Below, one piece after another: positions 1 to 8,357 of a stretch of DNA of 64,000 nt. Under the pieces are notes generated by a model. It was not told the origin of the DNA. It worked only from the letters and a program-made list of their open reading frames with translations, and searched no databases. This stretch comes from Microbispora hainanensis (lineage in GTDB: Bacteria > Actinomycetota > Actinomycetes > Streptosporangiales > Streptosporangiaceae). Position numbers and translations under genes: made by a program. The stretch spans positions 152,783 to 216,782 of the forward strand of contig NZ_VIRM01000006.1 of the NCBI RefSeq assembly GCF_006874475.1, written 5' to 3'. Within the stretch, counting starts at the first letter, position 1. The number at the start of each line of letters is the position of its first letter.

Positions 1-868
1 GCCATCGGACCGCGGACTCCAGGTTCTCCTCGCCCACCGCCCCGGCGATCTGGTCGAGCCAGGTCGCGTCGAGGCCGCCGGCCACCAGCGTCGCCGCCAG
101 GTCCCAGCCGCCGACGATGTCGTGGTCGTCCAGCCAGTCGGCGACCGCGTCCTCGGCGTCGGAGCGCGCCAGCGGCGTGAGGTCGGGGGCGGAGGCCGAC
201 CGCTTGACCGCGTTCTCCTGGAGCTCCACCAGGTCGTGCAGCTGGCTGCCGTCCAGCCGCCCGTCGGCGATCATGGCGAGCTTGTGCCGCATGCCCGCCA
301 CCCGCTCGCGCAGCGCCGACGTCGCCCGTACGGCGGCGGCCGCCGGGTTGTTCAGCTCGTGGGTCAGACCGGCCGACAGCGAGCCGAGCGCGAGGAGCCG
401 CTCGCGTTCGCCGACGATCGTCTGGACGGTGCGCATGCCGAGGAACAGCCCCTCAAGCAGGTGCATCGCCATCGGGAACCACTCGCGCACGCACTCGGCG
501 ATCACCTCGGCAGGCAGCACGAAGAACGAGGCGTCGGTGACCGCGGTCAGCGAGTTCAGGTAGAGCTGAGAGAACTCGCCGGCGATGTACGCCTGGGTGG
601 CGCCGCCGTACACGCCGCGCTGGCCGGTGCGGCTGACCTCGACGTCGTCGCCCTGCACCCGCCTGCTCATCGCGACCGTGCCGTTCAGCAGCACGAAGAA
701 GCAGGTGGCGGGGTCGCCCTCGGTGTAGACGCGGGTGCCGGCGAGCCGCCGCTCGACCCGTCCCGCCTCCGACAGCCGGGCGAGCTGCGCGTCGTCCAGC
801 GCCTCGAACAGGAACAGCGTGCGCAGCTCGTCGGGGGGCAGCGTCGGCTCATGGGGATGGTCGGTCAT
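1..868 (-). CDS. Cyclic-nucleotide-binding sensor histidine kinase (3' part beyond window)
   Basis: The ATG at 868 begins a frame that stays open to the window edge, so at least 289 residues are present and the C-terminus is missing. The first ~130 residues look like a cyclic-nucleotide/CRP-type effector domain, with a phrase like EGDPATCFFVLLNG. Residues around 175-200 read LSAGLTHELNNPAAAA, an H-box with the HELNNP phosphoacceptor motif. The ATPase domain would lie off the window. The start overlaps the stop of the upstream FAD/receiver gene by four bases (ATGA), so the two are translationally coupled and probably form a sensor-response pair. Signal and ligand are unknown. Confidence 0.8.
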   Translation of the reverse strand, partial: MTDHPHEPTLPPDELRTLFLFEALDDAQLARLSEAGRVERRLAGTRVYTEGDPATCFFVLLNGTVAMSRRVQGDDVEVSRTGQRGVYGGATQAYIAGEFSQLYLNSLTAVTDASFFVLPAEVIAECVREWFPMAMHLLEGLFLGMRTVQTIVGERERLLALGSLSAGLTHELNNPAAAAVRATSALRERVAGMRHKLAMIADGRLDGSQLHDLVELQENAVKRSASAPDLTPLARSDAEDAVADWLDDHDIVGGWDLAATLVAGGLDATWLDQIAGAVGEENLESAVRW

Positions 869-2523
869 GGAGCCTCCAGATAACGGTGGACGAGCGAGAC
901 CGCCATGGCGCCCTCGCCCACGGCCGAGGCGACGCGCTTGACCGACCCGGCCCGCACGTCGCCCGCGGCGAAGACGCCGGGCATGCTCGACTCCAGGTGA
1001 TAGGGGTCCCTGGACAGTGCCCACCCGGGCGGGCGGCGGCCGTCGGCGAGCAGGTCGGAGCCGGTCAGCACGTAGCCGCCGCCGTCGCGGGCGACCACGT
1101 CGCCGAGCCAGTCGGTGCGCGGTTCCGCCCCGATGAAGACGAACAGCCACGACGCCGGCACGGTGGTCGTCTGTCCGGTCCTCCCGTCGCACAGGGTCAG
1201 GCGCTCCAGGTGGTCGCGGCCCTCGCCGGCGACCACCTGCGTGCGCGGATGGACCTCGATCGAGGGAATGGCCTCGATCTGATCGATCAAATAACGCGAC
1301 ATCGACCGGGTGAGGTCCTCTCCCCGGATGAGGACATGCACTTTGCGGGCGTAGCGGGAGAAGTGCACCGCCGCCTGCCCCGCCGAGTTCGCCCCGCCGA
1401 CGATGTAGACCTCTTCTCCGGCGCAGCTCGGGGCCTCGGTGGCGGCCGCGCCGTAGAAGACGCCCCGGCCGGTCAGGTCGGCCAGGCCGGGCGCGTCCAG
1501 CAGCCGGTAGGACACGCCGGTCGCCAGCACGACCGTGTGCGCCGTCACGGCGGTGCCGTCGTGGAAGCGCAGCAGGGTGGCCGAGCCGGTCCGTTCGAGG
1601 CCGACGACCTCGCGGGTGGTGAGCAGCTCGGTGTTGAACTTCAGTGCCTGCCTGCGGGCGCGGTCGGTGAGCTGGGCGCCGGAGATCCCGTCGGGAAAGC
1701 CGAGGTAGTTCTCGATCCGGCTGCTCTGCCCGGCCTGGCCGCCCGTGGCCCGCTGCTCCACGAGCAGGGTGCGCAGCCCTTCGGACGCGCCGTAGACGGC
1801 GGCGCCGAGGCCGGCGGGTCCCGCGCCGATCACGGCGAGGTCGTAGAGATCCGAGGCGGGGGTGGTGGCCATGCCGACGTGCGCGGCGAGGTCGGCCTCC
1901 GTGGGCCTTGCCAGGGCCTTGCCGTCCGTGGTGATCACCACCGGCACGTCCGCCTCGCACATCCCGGCGGCCGCCAGCAGGCGGGCGCCCTCGGCCTCGT
2001 CGGCCCGCAGCCACCGGTACGGCACGAGGTTGCGGGCGAGGAAGTCCCGCACCGTGAACGAGTGCGCCGACCAGCGATGTCCCACGACCTTGGTTTCCGG
2101 CATCGTCACGGCGGGGGTGGCGAGCCACGCCTCCAGCAGTGAGTCCAGCACCGGGTAGAGCTTCTCCTCCGGCGGGTTCCACGGCTTGAGCAGGTAGTGG
2201 TCGAGATCGACGATGTTGATCGCGTTGATGGCGGCGTCGGTGTCCGCGTAGGCGGTCAGCAGCACCCTGCGCGCCAGCGGGTAGACGTCCATGGCCGCCT
2301 CGAGGAACTCGATGCCGTTCATCTGGGGCATCCGATAGTCGGCCAGGAGGACGGCGACCTGCTCGCCGCGCAGCTTGATCTCGCGCAACGCGTCGAGCGC
2401 ACTGGGGCCGGACTCGGCTCGGATCACCCGGTAGCGGTCGCCGTATCGGCGGCGGATGTCACGAGCCACGGCCCGGGAGACGGACGGGTCGTCATCGACG
2501 GTGAGGATCGCGGCATTCTGCAC
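865..2523 (-). CDS. Response-regulator receiver fused to thioredoxin-reductase-like FAD oxidoreductase
   Basis: This 552-residue protein starts at a GTG. Residues ~5-125 are a receiver domain (LTVDDD acidic pocket, phosphoacceptor Asp in ADYRMP near residue 62, conserved Lys in LLKPW). From ~residue 225 it becomes a two-dinucleotide-fold flavoprotein, with GAGPAGLG for FAD and VGGANSAGQA for NAD(P)H. It resembles thioredoxin reductase, but the redox CxxC is absent: where CATC is normal it reads AAATEAPSC. It therefore probably does not reduce thioredoxin by the usual disulfide relay. The next gene on the strand is the coupled histidine kinase. A DosR-like box lies 44 bp upstream of the start. 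The domain assignment is sure; the role is not. Confidence 0.85.
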   Translation of the reverse strand: MQNAAILTVDDDPSVSRAVARDIRRRYGDRYRVIRAESGPSALDALREIKLRGEQVAVLLADYRMPQMNGIEFLEAAMDVYPLARRVLLTAYADTDAAINAINIVDLDHYLLKPWNPPEEKLYPVLDSLLEAWLATPAVTMPETKVVGHRWSAHSFTVRDFLARNLVPYRWLRADEAEGARLLAAAGMCEADVPVVITTDGKALARPTEADLAAHVGMATTPASDLYDLAVIGAGPAGLGAAVYGASEGLRTLLVEQRATGGQAGQSSRIENYLGFPDGISGAQLTDRARRQALKFNTELLTTREVVGLERTGSATLLRFHDGTAVTAHTVVLATGVSYRLLDAPGLADLTGRGVFYGAAATEAPSCAGEEVYIVGGANSAGQAAVHFSRYARKVHVLIRGEDLTRSMSRYLIDQIEAIPSIEVHPRTQVVAGEGRDHLERLTLCDGRTGQTTTVPASWLFVFIGAEPRTDWLGDVVARDGGGYVLTGSDLLADGRRPPGWALSRDPYHLESSMPGVFAAGDVRAGSVKRVASAVGEGAMAVSLVHRYLEAP

Positions 2524-2566
2524 ATCTCACACGGTACTGGTGGGTCTTCGCTGATTGGCACCCCTG

Positions 2567-2580
2567 AGGACATAGGTCCC
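2567..2580. promoter_or_regulatory. Candidate DosR/DevR-type box
   Basis: The site AGGACATAGGTCCC is an inverted repeat that fits the core GGGAC-N4-GTCC (here GGGAC CTAT GTCC on the minus strand) of the mycobacterial DosR box. It lies in the 145-bp divergent promoter between the receiver-FAD oxidoreductase and the CBS-BON gene, and could serve both. A second match at 5382-5395 strengthens the call. No DosR gene is visible in the window. Confidence 0.5.
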
Positions 2581-2668
2581 ACGGGAGGGGGACGTTCGCC
2601 GGTCGCCCCGCGGCCGGTCGTGACGAAGGCTGGGGAGACAAGGCTGGGGGAGACGAGGGAGGCCGGCC

Positions 2669-3367
2669 ATGCCGATGACCGTGAGCGACGTCATGAACAG
2701 GTTCGTCGTCGCCGTCGAGGCGGCGGCCTCGTTCACCGACGTGGTCACCGCGATGTGCCGCTTCCATGTGGGGGCGGTCCCCGTCGTGGACGGGGACCGG
2801 CGGGTCATCGGCATGGTGAGCGACAGCGACCTGCTGCTCAAGGGCCTCGACAGGCGGCCCGGCGATCTGATCATCGAGGGGGCGTCCCGCTGCAGGGAGC
2901 GCAGGAAGGCGAGCGGACGCGCCGCCGCCCAGATCATGACCAGCCCCGCGATCACGGTCACCGAGGACACCACGCTGCGGCGGGCGGCCTGCCTGATGCG
3001 CCGCAACAGGATCAAGGAGCTGCCCATCGTGGACGGCGAGACCGGCCGCATCACCGGGCTGGTCAAACAGTCGGACCTGATCAGGGCGTTCTGCCGGCCC
3101 GCGGAGGACCTCCGCGACGACGTCGTCGAGGTGGTGTCGCGCTACTCCCCGCAGTGTTCCGTACGCGTCGAGGACGGGATCGTCCACCTCGTCGGCGGCG
3201 TGGCACGGCGTTCCCAGATCCGCGCACTGATCGAGGAGGTCTGGCAGGTGGACGGCGTGGTGGACGTCGACTCCTCCATCACCTATGAGAAGGACGACCT
3301 GGACCGGGCCGTCCCCGCGGGCGCGCCCCGGTGGACCGGCTCTGCGGACGGCGGGAAGGACCGATGA
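2669..3367 (+). CDS. CBS-domain pair with C-terminal BON domain
   Basis: This 232-residue cytosolic protein has a CBS pair (repeats ~4-60 and ~88-145, with VGAVPVVDGDRRVIGMVSDSDLL and IKELPIVDGETGRITGLVKQSDLI split around them). A BON domain follows at ~150-215 (CSVRVEDGIVHLVGGVARRSQI). CBS pairs usually bind adenosine nucleotides; BON domains are associated with membranes or phospholipids. The start has GGGAGG upstream. The gene overlaps the next CBS gene by ATGA, so they form an operon. CBS-BON proteins are common in actinobacterial hypoxia/dormancy regulons, in agreement with the upstream box. Confidence 0.85.
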   Translation: MPMTVSDVMNRFVVAVEAAASFTDVVTAMCRFHVGAVPVVDGDRRVIGMVSDSDLLLKGLDRRPGDLIIEGASRCRERRKASGRAAAQIMTSPAITVTEDTTLRRAACLMRRNRIKELPIVDGETGRITGLVKQSDLIRAFCRPAEDLRDDVVEVVSRYSPQCSVRVEDGIVHLVGGVARRSQIRALIEEVWQVDGVVDVDSSITYEKDDLDRAVPAGAPRWTGSADGGKDR

Positions 3368-3843
3368 GCGTCGAGACCATGACCGCGTCCGAGGTGATGA
3401 CCCGGACGCTCGTCACCGTGGAGCCGGAGGAGTCGCCGCTGATGGCCTGGGAGCTCATGTGGCGGGCCGGCGTCCACCACCTCCCGGTCGTGGACGCCTG
3501 CTGCCGGCTCGTCGGCGTGCTCCAGCGGGAGGACATCGCCGCGCACTGGTCGGGCGGCCCCGCCGAGCAGTCCATGACGGCGGTGCGCACGCTCCTGCAG
3601 GGGCGGCGCTGTCCCCGGGTCCTCCCGGACGATCCGCTGTCCGAGGTCGCCGCGCTGATGGTCGACGCCGACTGCGGCGCGGTCCCCGTGCTGGGTCCTG
3701 ACGAGGTCCTGCGGGGCCTGGTCACCACCACCGACATGCTGATGGCGCTGGCCGGGAGGACGGCGCGGCCGGCCGGCGACTCCACGAACGTGAAGGGCGG
3801 CCTGTTCCGCCTGGAGCCGGTGCCGTCGGCCCCCTGTCCATGA
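3364..3843 (+). CDS. CBS-domain pair protein
   Basis: This is a 159-residue protein starting at the ATG of the ATGA overlap with the preceding gene; an earlier in-frame ATG at 3331 would run inside that gene and is less likely. Two CBS repeats fill almost the whole chain (VTVEPEESPLMAWELM, VHHLPVVDACCRLVGVL, then CGAVPVLGPDEVLRGLV). No enzyme domain is attached. It is likely an adenylate-sensing partner of the CBS-BON protein. Its end is convergent with the alcohol dehydrogenase on the opposite strand (17 bp apart). Confidence 0.82.
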   Translation: MSVETMTASEVMTRTLVTVEPEESPLMAWELMWRAGVHHLPVVDACCRLVGVLQREDIAAHWSGGPAEQSMTAVRTLLQGRRCPRVLPDDPLSEVAALMVDADCGAVPVLGPDEVLRGLVTTTDMLMALAGRTARPAGDSTNVKGGLFRLEPVPSAPCP

Positions 3844-3859
3844 ACCCTGCCCATGACCG

Positions 3860-4864
3860 TTACCTGTCCATGAGCAGGACGGCGGCCCCCTTGACGCGGT
3901 CGGCGGCCAGGTCGGCCAGCGCCTGGTCGGCGGCGCTGAAGGAATAGGGCGTCGTCGTGACCTGCGGGTGGTGGAGGGACGCCAGCCGCAGGAACTCCCG
4001 CCCGTCGTCGCGGGTGTTGGCCGTCACGCTGCGCAGCGTCCGCTCCTGGAACAGGTGGCGCTGGTAGTTGAGCACCGGGATGTCCGTGAGGTGGATCCCC
4101 GCCACCGCGAGCGTGCCGCCCCGGTCGAGCGCGGTCAGCGCGACCGGCACGAGGTCGCCCACGGGGGCGAACAGGATGGCCGCGTCGAGGGGCTCGGGCG
4201 GCGGGTCGGTGCTGCCCGCCGCGGAGGCCGCGCCCAGCCGCAGCGCGAGCTCCCTGGCCGCCGCCGACCTCGTCATCACGTGCACGGTCGCGCCCTCGGC
4301 GATCGCGATCTGCGCGGTCAGATGGGCCGAGGCGCCGAACCCGTAGACGCCGAGCCGCCCGCCCGGGGGCAGGTCGGCGCGGACCAGCGCGCGATAGCCG
4401 ATGATCCCCGCGCACAGCAGCGGGGCGAGCGTCTCGGCCGGGGTGTCCTCGGGCAGCGGATAGACGTACGCCGCGGGGGCGGTCAGCAGCTCCGCGTATC
4501 CGCCGTCGGCGTCCCAGCCCGTGTAGGTGGACTCCGGGCACAGGTTCTCCGCGCCGCGCCGGCAGTAGCGGCACCGGCCGCAGGTCGAGCGCAGCCAGGC
4601 CACCCCCACACGAGCGCCGACCGGTGGCCCCGGCGCGTCCGGGCCGAGCCCGGCCACGCGTCCCACGACCTCGTGCCCGGGAACCGTACGCGGGCGCTTC
4701 GGAGGAAGATCGCCCTCGGCGAGGTGCAGGTCGGTGCGGCACACCGCGCACGCCTCGACGCGGATGAGCAGCTCCCCGGGCCCGGGCACGGGGTCCGGCA
4801 GCACGGTCCGCTCCAGCGGCCGCGTCGCGATGGGCCCCGGCCGGGCCACGACCCAGGCCTCCAT
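3860..4864 (-). CDS. Zinc-dependent alcohol dehydrogenase (MDR family)
   Basis: A 334-residue medium-chain dehydrogenase. Catalytic zinc ligands are seen in [12 protein letters not shown] and GHEVVGRV, and structural zinc cysteines in [16 protein letters not shown] Rossmann fold starts at [11 protein letters not shown], where one Gly of the usual GxGxxG is altered. The family oxidises or reduces alcohols and aldehydes with NAD(P). The start overlaps the stop of the flavin-fold gene by one base (TGATG), so the two are co-translated. Linkage to a PPOX-fold protein and CBS proteins is typical of DosR/DevR-type stress loci, but its substrate cannot be told. Confidence 0.85.
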   Translation of the reverse strand: MEAWVVARPGPIATRPLERTVLPDPVPGPGELLIRVEACAVCRTDLHLAEGDLPPKRPRTVPGHEVVGRVAGLGPDAPGPPVGARVGVAWLRSTCGRCRYCRRGAENLCPESTYTGWDADGGYAELLTAPAAYVYPLPEDTPAETLAPLLCAGIIGYRALVRADLPPGGRLGVYGFGASAHLTAQIAIAEGATVHVMTRSAAARELALRLGAASAAGSTDPPPEPLDAAILFAPVGDLVPVALTALDRGGTLAVAGIHLTDIPVLNYQRHLFQERTLRSVTANTRDDGREFLRLASLHHPQVTTTPYSFSAADQALADLAADRVKGAAVLLMDR

Positions 4865-5292
4865 CACGTGTGCCGGATGCGCCGGCCGGTGACCTCGTTG
4901 GGCGAGATCCGGATGTAGAGCGGCCGGTCGCCGCCCGCCCACGACTCCACGGCGTCCTTGTCCACGTCGCCGGTGATGTGGTGGGCCCCGCCGCGCACGA
5001 GCACGCTCCATCCCTCGCGGGTGCTCTCGTCGATGTGGTCCACCTCGAAGGCCACCATGAAGTCGGCCCCCTCGATCCCCGTGCGCAGGTCGGTGTCCAT
5101 CGGGCCGCCGAGAGCGGTGCGGAACAAGACGGCGCCCTGCTCGATCGTGTAGTTGACCGGCAGGATCACGGGTCCGATCGGGTCGTTGAAGGCGATCCTG
5201 CCCACGCCGCCCGGCGAGATCAGCCGCAGGCACTCCTCGCGGTCGAGCTTGTCCAGGTGCGGCGCGCCGGCGGGAGCCGTGTCCTCGGTCAT
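4864..5292 (-). CDS. Pyridoxamine-5'-phosphate-oxidase-fold flavin/F420 protein
   Basis: A 142-residue split-barrel protein. The motif [21 protein letters not shown] near the N-terminus, followed by VLFRTALGG and a C-terminal [11 protein letters not shown], is characteristic of PPOX-fold proteins of actinobacterial stress regulons. These bind FMN, F420 or heme. GGAGG lies eight bases before the ATG at 5292. The gene is upstream of and coupled to the alcohol dehydrogenase. A DosR-like box is 90 bp upstream. Cofactor and substrate are unknown. Confidence 0.8.
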   Translation of the reverse strand: MTEDTAPAGAPHLDKLDREECLRLISPGGVGRIAFNDPIGPVILPVNYTIEQGAVLFRTALGGPMDTDLRTGIEGADFMVAFEVDHIDESTREGWSVLVRGGAHHITGDVDKDAVESWAGGDRPLYIRISPNEVTGRRIRHT

Positions 5293-5381
5293 TCGAACCT
5301 CCACAGTGATCCTCAAGGGCGTCGGCGACCACTCTGCCGTCCCCGTCTCTCCGGCGACACGGACCTCCGTCGTACGACGGA

Positions 5382-5395
5382 GGGACGAAGGGCCC
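5382..5395. promoter_or_regulatory. Second candidate DosR/DevR-type box
   Basis: GGGACGAAGGGCCC fits GGGNC-N4-GNCCC, the symmetric core of DosR boxes. It lies between the divergent PPOX-fold gene (minus) and the VOC gene (plus). The repetition of the motif next to two stress-type transcription units supports it, but one base of the half-site symmetry (A against G) is off. Confidence 0.4.
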
Positions 5396-5465
5396 GATAA
5401 GGCTTGGCCGTCGTTTGCCGCAATCCATCCTTTAACCGCATGCCCCGGATGGGCACGCACGTCAC

Positions 5466-5873
5466 ATGGAAGTGCTGAGCAGCCGCATACTCGTGCGATC
5501 GACCGACCGGGCCGCGAGCCGCCGCTTCTATCGCGACGTCCTGGGCCTGGCCGTGAACCGGGAGTTCGGGCCGGCCGAGGACCCCGGGGTGGTGTTCTTC
5601 CTGGGGCAAGGGCTTCTGGAGGTCTCCGCGCACGCCTCCGGCGCCGATCGGGAGAGCGCGACGCTCTGGTTGCAGGTGCGCGACGTCCAGAAGGAGCACG
5701 ACCGGCTGGTGGAGACCGGGGTGCGGGTGTCCCGGCCGCCCCGGCTGGAGCCGTGGGGGCTGGTGGAGATGTGGATCGAGGATCCCGACGGCATGCCCAT
5801 CGTGCTGGTCGAGGTCCCCGAGGGCCACCCGCTGCGGCGCGACCTCCGCTCCTTCGCACCGCACCCCGCCTGA
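5466..5873 (+). CDS. Glyoxalase/VOC superfamily protein
   Basis: A 135-residue single-domain VOC protein of beta-alpha-beta-beta-beta repeats: ILVRSTDRAASRRFYRDVLGL starts repeat one and LWLQVRDVQKEHDRLVETG repeat two. A putative metal/substrate Glu sits at WIEDPDGMPIVLVE. VOC members include glyoxalase I, dioxygenases and antibiotic-binding proteins; nothing here selects among them. The start ATG has no clear Shine-Dalgarno sequence. Its last codons form the first unit of a 16-bp tandem repeat that runs on past the stop. Confidence 0.8.
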   Translation: MEVLSSRILVRSTDRAASRRFYRDVLGLAVNREFGPAEDPGVVFFLGQGLLEVSAHASGADRESATLWLQVRDVQKEHDRLVETGVRVSRPPRLEPWGLVEMWIEDPDGMPIVLVEVPEGHPLRRDLRSFAPHPA

Positions 5874-5943
5874 GCCGAGCCCCGCTTGAGCCGAGCCCCG
5901 CTTGAGCCGAGCCCTGCCTGAGCCGAGCCCCGCCTGAATCGAG
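5864..5943 (+). repeat. Five 16-bp tandem repeats across a stop codon
   Basis: Five consecutive 16-bp units of consensus CCCCGCYTGAGCCGAG. The first unit contains the last two codons and the TGA of the VOC gene; the next four follow it and each re-creates the stop. Differences between units are single C/T or G/A changes. It looks like slippage expansion of the gene's 3' end. Confidence 0.9.
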
Positions 5944-5980
5944 CCCGGGCCCCACCCCCCGGGCTGAGGTGCTGCTGAAT

Positions 5981-5994
5981 TGAAGAATTCTTCA
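5981..5994. promoter_or_regulatory. Perfect palindrome, candidate ArsR-family operator
   Basis: TGAAGAATTCTTCA is a perfect 14-bp palindrome in an AT-rich patch that also carries a CATAT-tgct-CATATG repeat (5993-6007). It lies 44 bp before the small ORF that opens the ArsR-SulP operon. ArsR/SmtB repressors typically bind such AT-rich dyads at their own promoter, so autoregulation is the simplest reading. Confidence 0.5.
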
Positions 5995-6037
5995 TATTGC
6001 TCATATGCTGAACTCCGCCGACGGAGGAGAGGACCAC

Positions 6038-6217
6038 ATGCACGAGTTCACGGCGGAGTTGCGCGCCCGGCTCGCCGAGGCGCGCGAGGACCTGCGGCGA
6101 GCACAGGAGAGCGGCGACGAGCACGGTGTCCAGGTCGCCTCGGGCCGTCTGGACAACCTGAACCGTCTGGCCGCCGATCACGGGATCAACCCGGAGGCGG
6201 CGGGAGAGGCCGAGTGA
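6038..6217 (+). CDS. Small charged helical protein, first gene of ArsR-SulP operon
   Basis: A 59-residue protein (MHEFTAELRARLAEAREDL...) that looks almost wholly alpha-helical, with an ELRARLAEAREDLRRAQESG amphipathic stretch. The ATG at 6038 has GGAGGA eight bases upstream; an in-frame ATG at 6005 lacks this. It overlaps the ArsR gene (GTGA). I do not recognise a family. Its position suggests a regulatory or accessory role for the regulator or transporter downstream. Confidence 0.6.
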   Translation: MHEFTAELRARLAEAREDLRRAQESGDEHGVQVASGRLDNLNRLAADHGINPEAAGEAE

Positions 6218-6558
6218 GCCCGATGCCCGTCCCGCTCTATCAAGCCAAGGCCGACTTCTTCCGCACCCTGGGACATCCGGTGCGCATCCGCGTGCTCGAA
6301 CTGCTGCGAGACGGCCCCCGTCCCGTCCGTGAATTACTCGGCGAGATCGAGGTGGAGGCGTCGAACCTCTCCCAGCAGCTCGCCGTGCTGCGCCGCACCG
6401 GCCTGGTCAGCGCGGTCAGGGAGGGCGGCTCGGTGGTCTACTCCCTCGCCACCCCCGACATCGTGGACCTGCTCGCGGCGGCCCGGCGGATCCTCACCGA
6501 CATGATCACCGGCCAGGGTGAGCTGCTGGCCGAGCTCCAGGCGGAGGCGGCCGAGTGA
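6214..6558 (+). CDS. ArsR/SmtB-family transcriptional regulator
   Basis: A 114-residue winged-helix protein. KADFFRTLGHPVRIRVLELL begins the helix-turn-helix domain, SNLSQQLAVLRRTGLVSAVRE is the recognition helix and wing entry. No ELCVCDL metal-binding cysteines are present, so it probably senses something other than a thiophilic metal through that site. The GTG at 6214 overlaps the previous stop (an ATG at 6223 is an alternative), and its stop overlaps the SulP start by GTGA. A repressor of this three-gene operon via the palindrome at 5981 is likely. Confidence 0.85.
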   Translation: MSPMPVPLYQAKADFFRTLGHPVRIRVLELLRDGPRPVRELLGEIEVEASNLSQQLAVLRRTGLVSAVREGGSVVYSLATPDIVDLLAAARRILTDMITGQGELLAELQAEAAE

Positions 6559-8276
6559 CCAGCACGGCCAAGCGGTTGTACGACCGGGTCGCGGGCCTGC
6601 TGCCCTCGCCCGCCGACTGGCGACCGGCCCGCCGCAGTCCCGGCCGGGACCTGATCGCCGGCCTCACGGTCGCGGTGGTGGCCCTGCCGCTCGCGCTGGC
6701 CTTCGGGGTCGGCTCCGGGCTGGGCGCGCAGGCCGGCCTGGCGACCGCCGTCGTCGCGGGCGCGATCGCCGCCGTCTTCGGCGGCAGCAACCTCCAGGTG
6801 TCGGGCCCCACGGGGGCCATGACCGTCGTCCTCGTGCCGATCGTGCACAGCCACGGCCCCGGCGGGGTGCTCGCGGTCGGCCTGCTCGCCGGGATCGTGC
6901 TCGTCGTCCTGGCGCTGGCCCGGGTCGGCAGGTACGCCCGCTACATGCCGACCCCCGTCATCGAGGGCTTCACGGCGGGCATCGCCGTCGTCATCGCGCT
7001 CCAGCAGGTGCCCGCCGCGCTCGGCGTGACCGGCGAGGGCGAACGCGTGTGGCAGGCGGCCGGGGACGCGGTGGCGAACTACGTCCGCACCCCGCACCCG
7101 GTGCCGATCGTGATGGCGCTCGTGGTCGCCGCGGTCATGCTGCTGGGCGCGCGGTGGCGGCCCGCGGTGCCGTTCTCGTTCCTCACGGTCGTGGCCGCCA
7201 CGGTCGTGGCCGAGCTCACCGGGCTGGACGTCGCCCGCATCGGAACCCTGCCGGCCGGGCTGCCCGCGCCGTCGGTGAGCTTCCTCGATCCGGGCGCCGT
7301 CACCTCGCTGCTCCCCGCGGCCCTCGCGGTGGCCGCCCTCGGGGCGCTGGAGAGCCTGCTGTGCGCCTCCGTCGCGGACGGCATGAGCGTGGGGGAGCGC
7401 CACGACCCCGACCGCGAGCTGTTCGGGCAGGGCCTGGCGAACGTCGTCTCCCCGCTCTTCGGCGGCATCCCCGCCACCGCCGCGATCGCCCGTACGGCGG
7501 TCAACGTCCGCTCGGGCGCGCGCTCCCGCCTGGCCTCCCTCACGCACGCCGTCGTGCTGGCGGTCATCGTGTTCGGCGCGAGCGGCCTCGTCGGGCGGAT
7601 CCCGCTGGCCGCGCTGGCCGGCGTGCTGCTGGCCACGACGGTCCGCATGGTCGAGGTCGGCTCGCTGCGCGCCATCGCCCGCTCCACCCGGGGTGACGCC
7701 GCGGTGATGATCCTCACCTTCGCCGTCACCGTCGCCTTCGACCTCGTCACCGCGGTCGCGGTCGGCGTCGGCGTCGCCATCGTGCTCGCCCTGCGGGCCG
7801 TCGCGCGCAGCGCGCAGATCGAGCAGGTCCCGCTGGAGACCGGCGACCACAGCGACGAGGAACGGCGCCTGCTCGCCGAGCACATCGTGGCCTACCGGTT
7901 CGACGGCCCGCTGTTCTTCGGCGCGGCCCACCGCTTCCTGCTGGAGCTGTCGGAGGTCGCCGACGTGCGGGTGGTCATCCTGCGGATGTCGCGCGTGTCC
8001 ACGATCGACGCCACCGGCGCGGGCGTCCTCGGCGACGCGATCACCCGGCTGGAGGGGAGGGGCATCACCGTGCTGCTGTCGGGCATCCGGCCGGGCCACG
8101 ACGAGGTGCTCGACGGGCTGGGGGTGGCCGGCCATCTCCGCCGCGACGGGCTCGTCTTCCCGGACACTCCGGCCGCTATCGCCCACGCCAGGACGCTGCT
8201 CGGACTCCAGCCGGCGCCGTCGCCGGCCCCGGTCCCCGAGGCCCGTCACCCGGACGTTCCCGCGCGGACGGTGTGA
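6555..8276 (+). CDS. SulP-family anion permease with STAS domain
   Basis: A 573-residue inner-membrane transporter. Residues ~20-420 contain the SulP core (GLTVAVVALPLALAFGVGSG, then SGPTGAM and PTPVIEGFTAGIAVV) with about 12-14 membrane segments. Residues ~435-545 are a cytosolic STAS domain with VSTIDATGAGVL around its usual regulatory Ser/Thr. SulP proteins move sulfate, bicarbonate or other anions; sequence does not say which. It starts at GTG 6555, overlapping the ArsR stop. Length is normal for the family. Confidence 0.9.
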   Translation: MTSTAKRLYDRVAGLLPSPADWRPARRSPGRDLIAGLTVAVVALPLALAFGVGSGLGAQAGLATAVVAGAIAAVFGGSNLQVSGPTGAMTVVLVPIVHSHGPGGVLAVGLLAGIVLVVLALARVGRYARYMPTPVIEGFTAGIAVVIALQQVPAALGVTGEGERVWQAAGDAVANYVRTPHPVPIVMALVVAAVMLLGARWRPAVPFSFLTVVAATVVAELTGLDVARIGTLPAGLPAPSVSFLDPGAVTSLLPAALAVAALGALESLLCASVADGMSVGERHDPDRELFGQGLANVVSPLFGGIPATAAIARTAVNVRSGARSRLASLTHAVVLAVIVFGASGLVGRIPLAALAGVLLATTVRMVEVGSLRAIARSTRGDAAVMILTFAVTVAFDLVTAVAVGVGVAIVLALRAVARSAQIEQVPLETGDHSDEERRLLAEHIVAYRFDGPLFFGAAHRFLLELSEVADVRVVILRMSRVSTIDATGAGVLGDAITRLEGRGITVLLSGIRPGHDEVLDGLGVAGHLRRDGLVFPDTPAAIAHARTLLGLQPAPSPAPVPEARHPDVPARTV

Positions 8277-8357
8277 TCGGCGCGCGACTGCCCGTAGGCT
8301 TCCGAATGGAAGTATGTAAGCCTTAATTTCCTACCAGCTTTGTGGGAGACTGGGGTG

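Noticed and set aside
5864..5943. Repeats as a CRISPR array
   Set aside because: Units are contiguous 16-mers with no spacers and no cas genes are present; the other tandem repeats in the window are likewise spacer-free.
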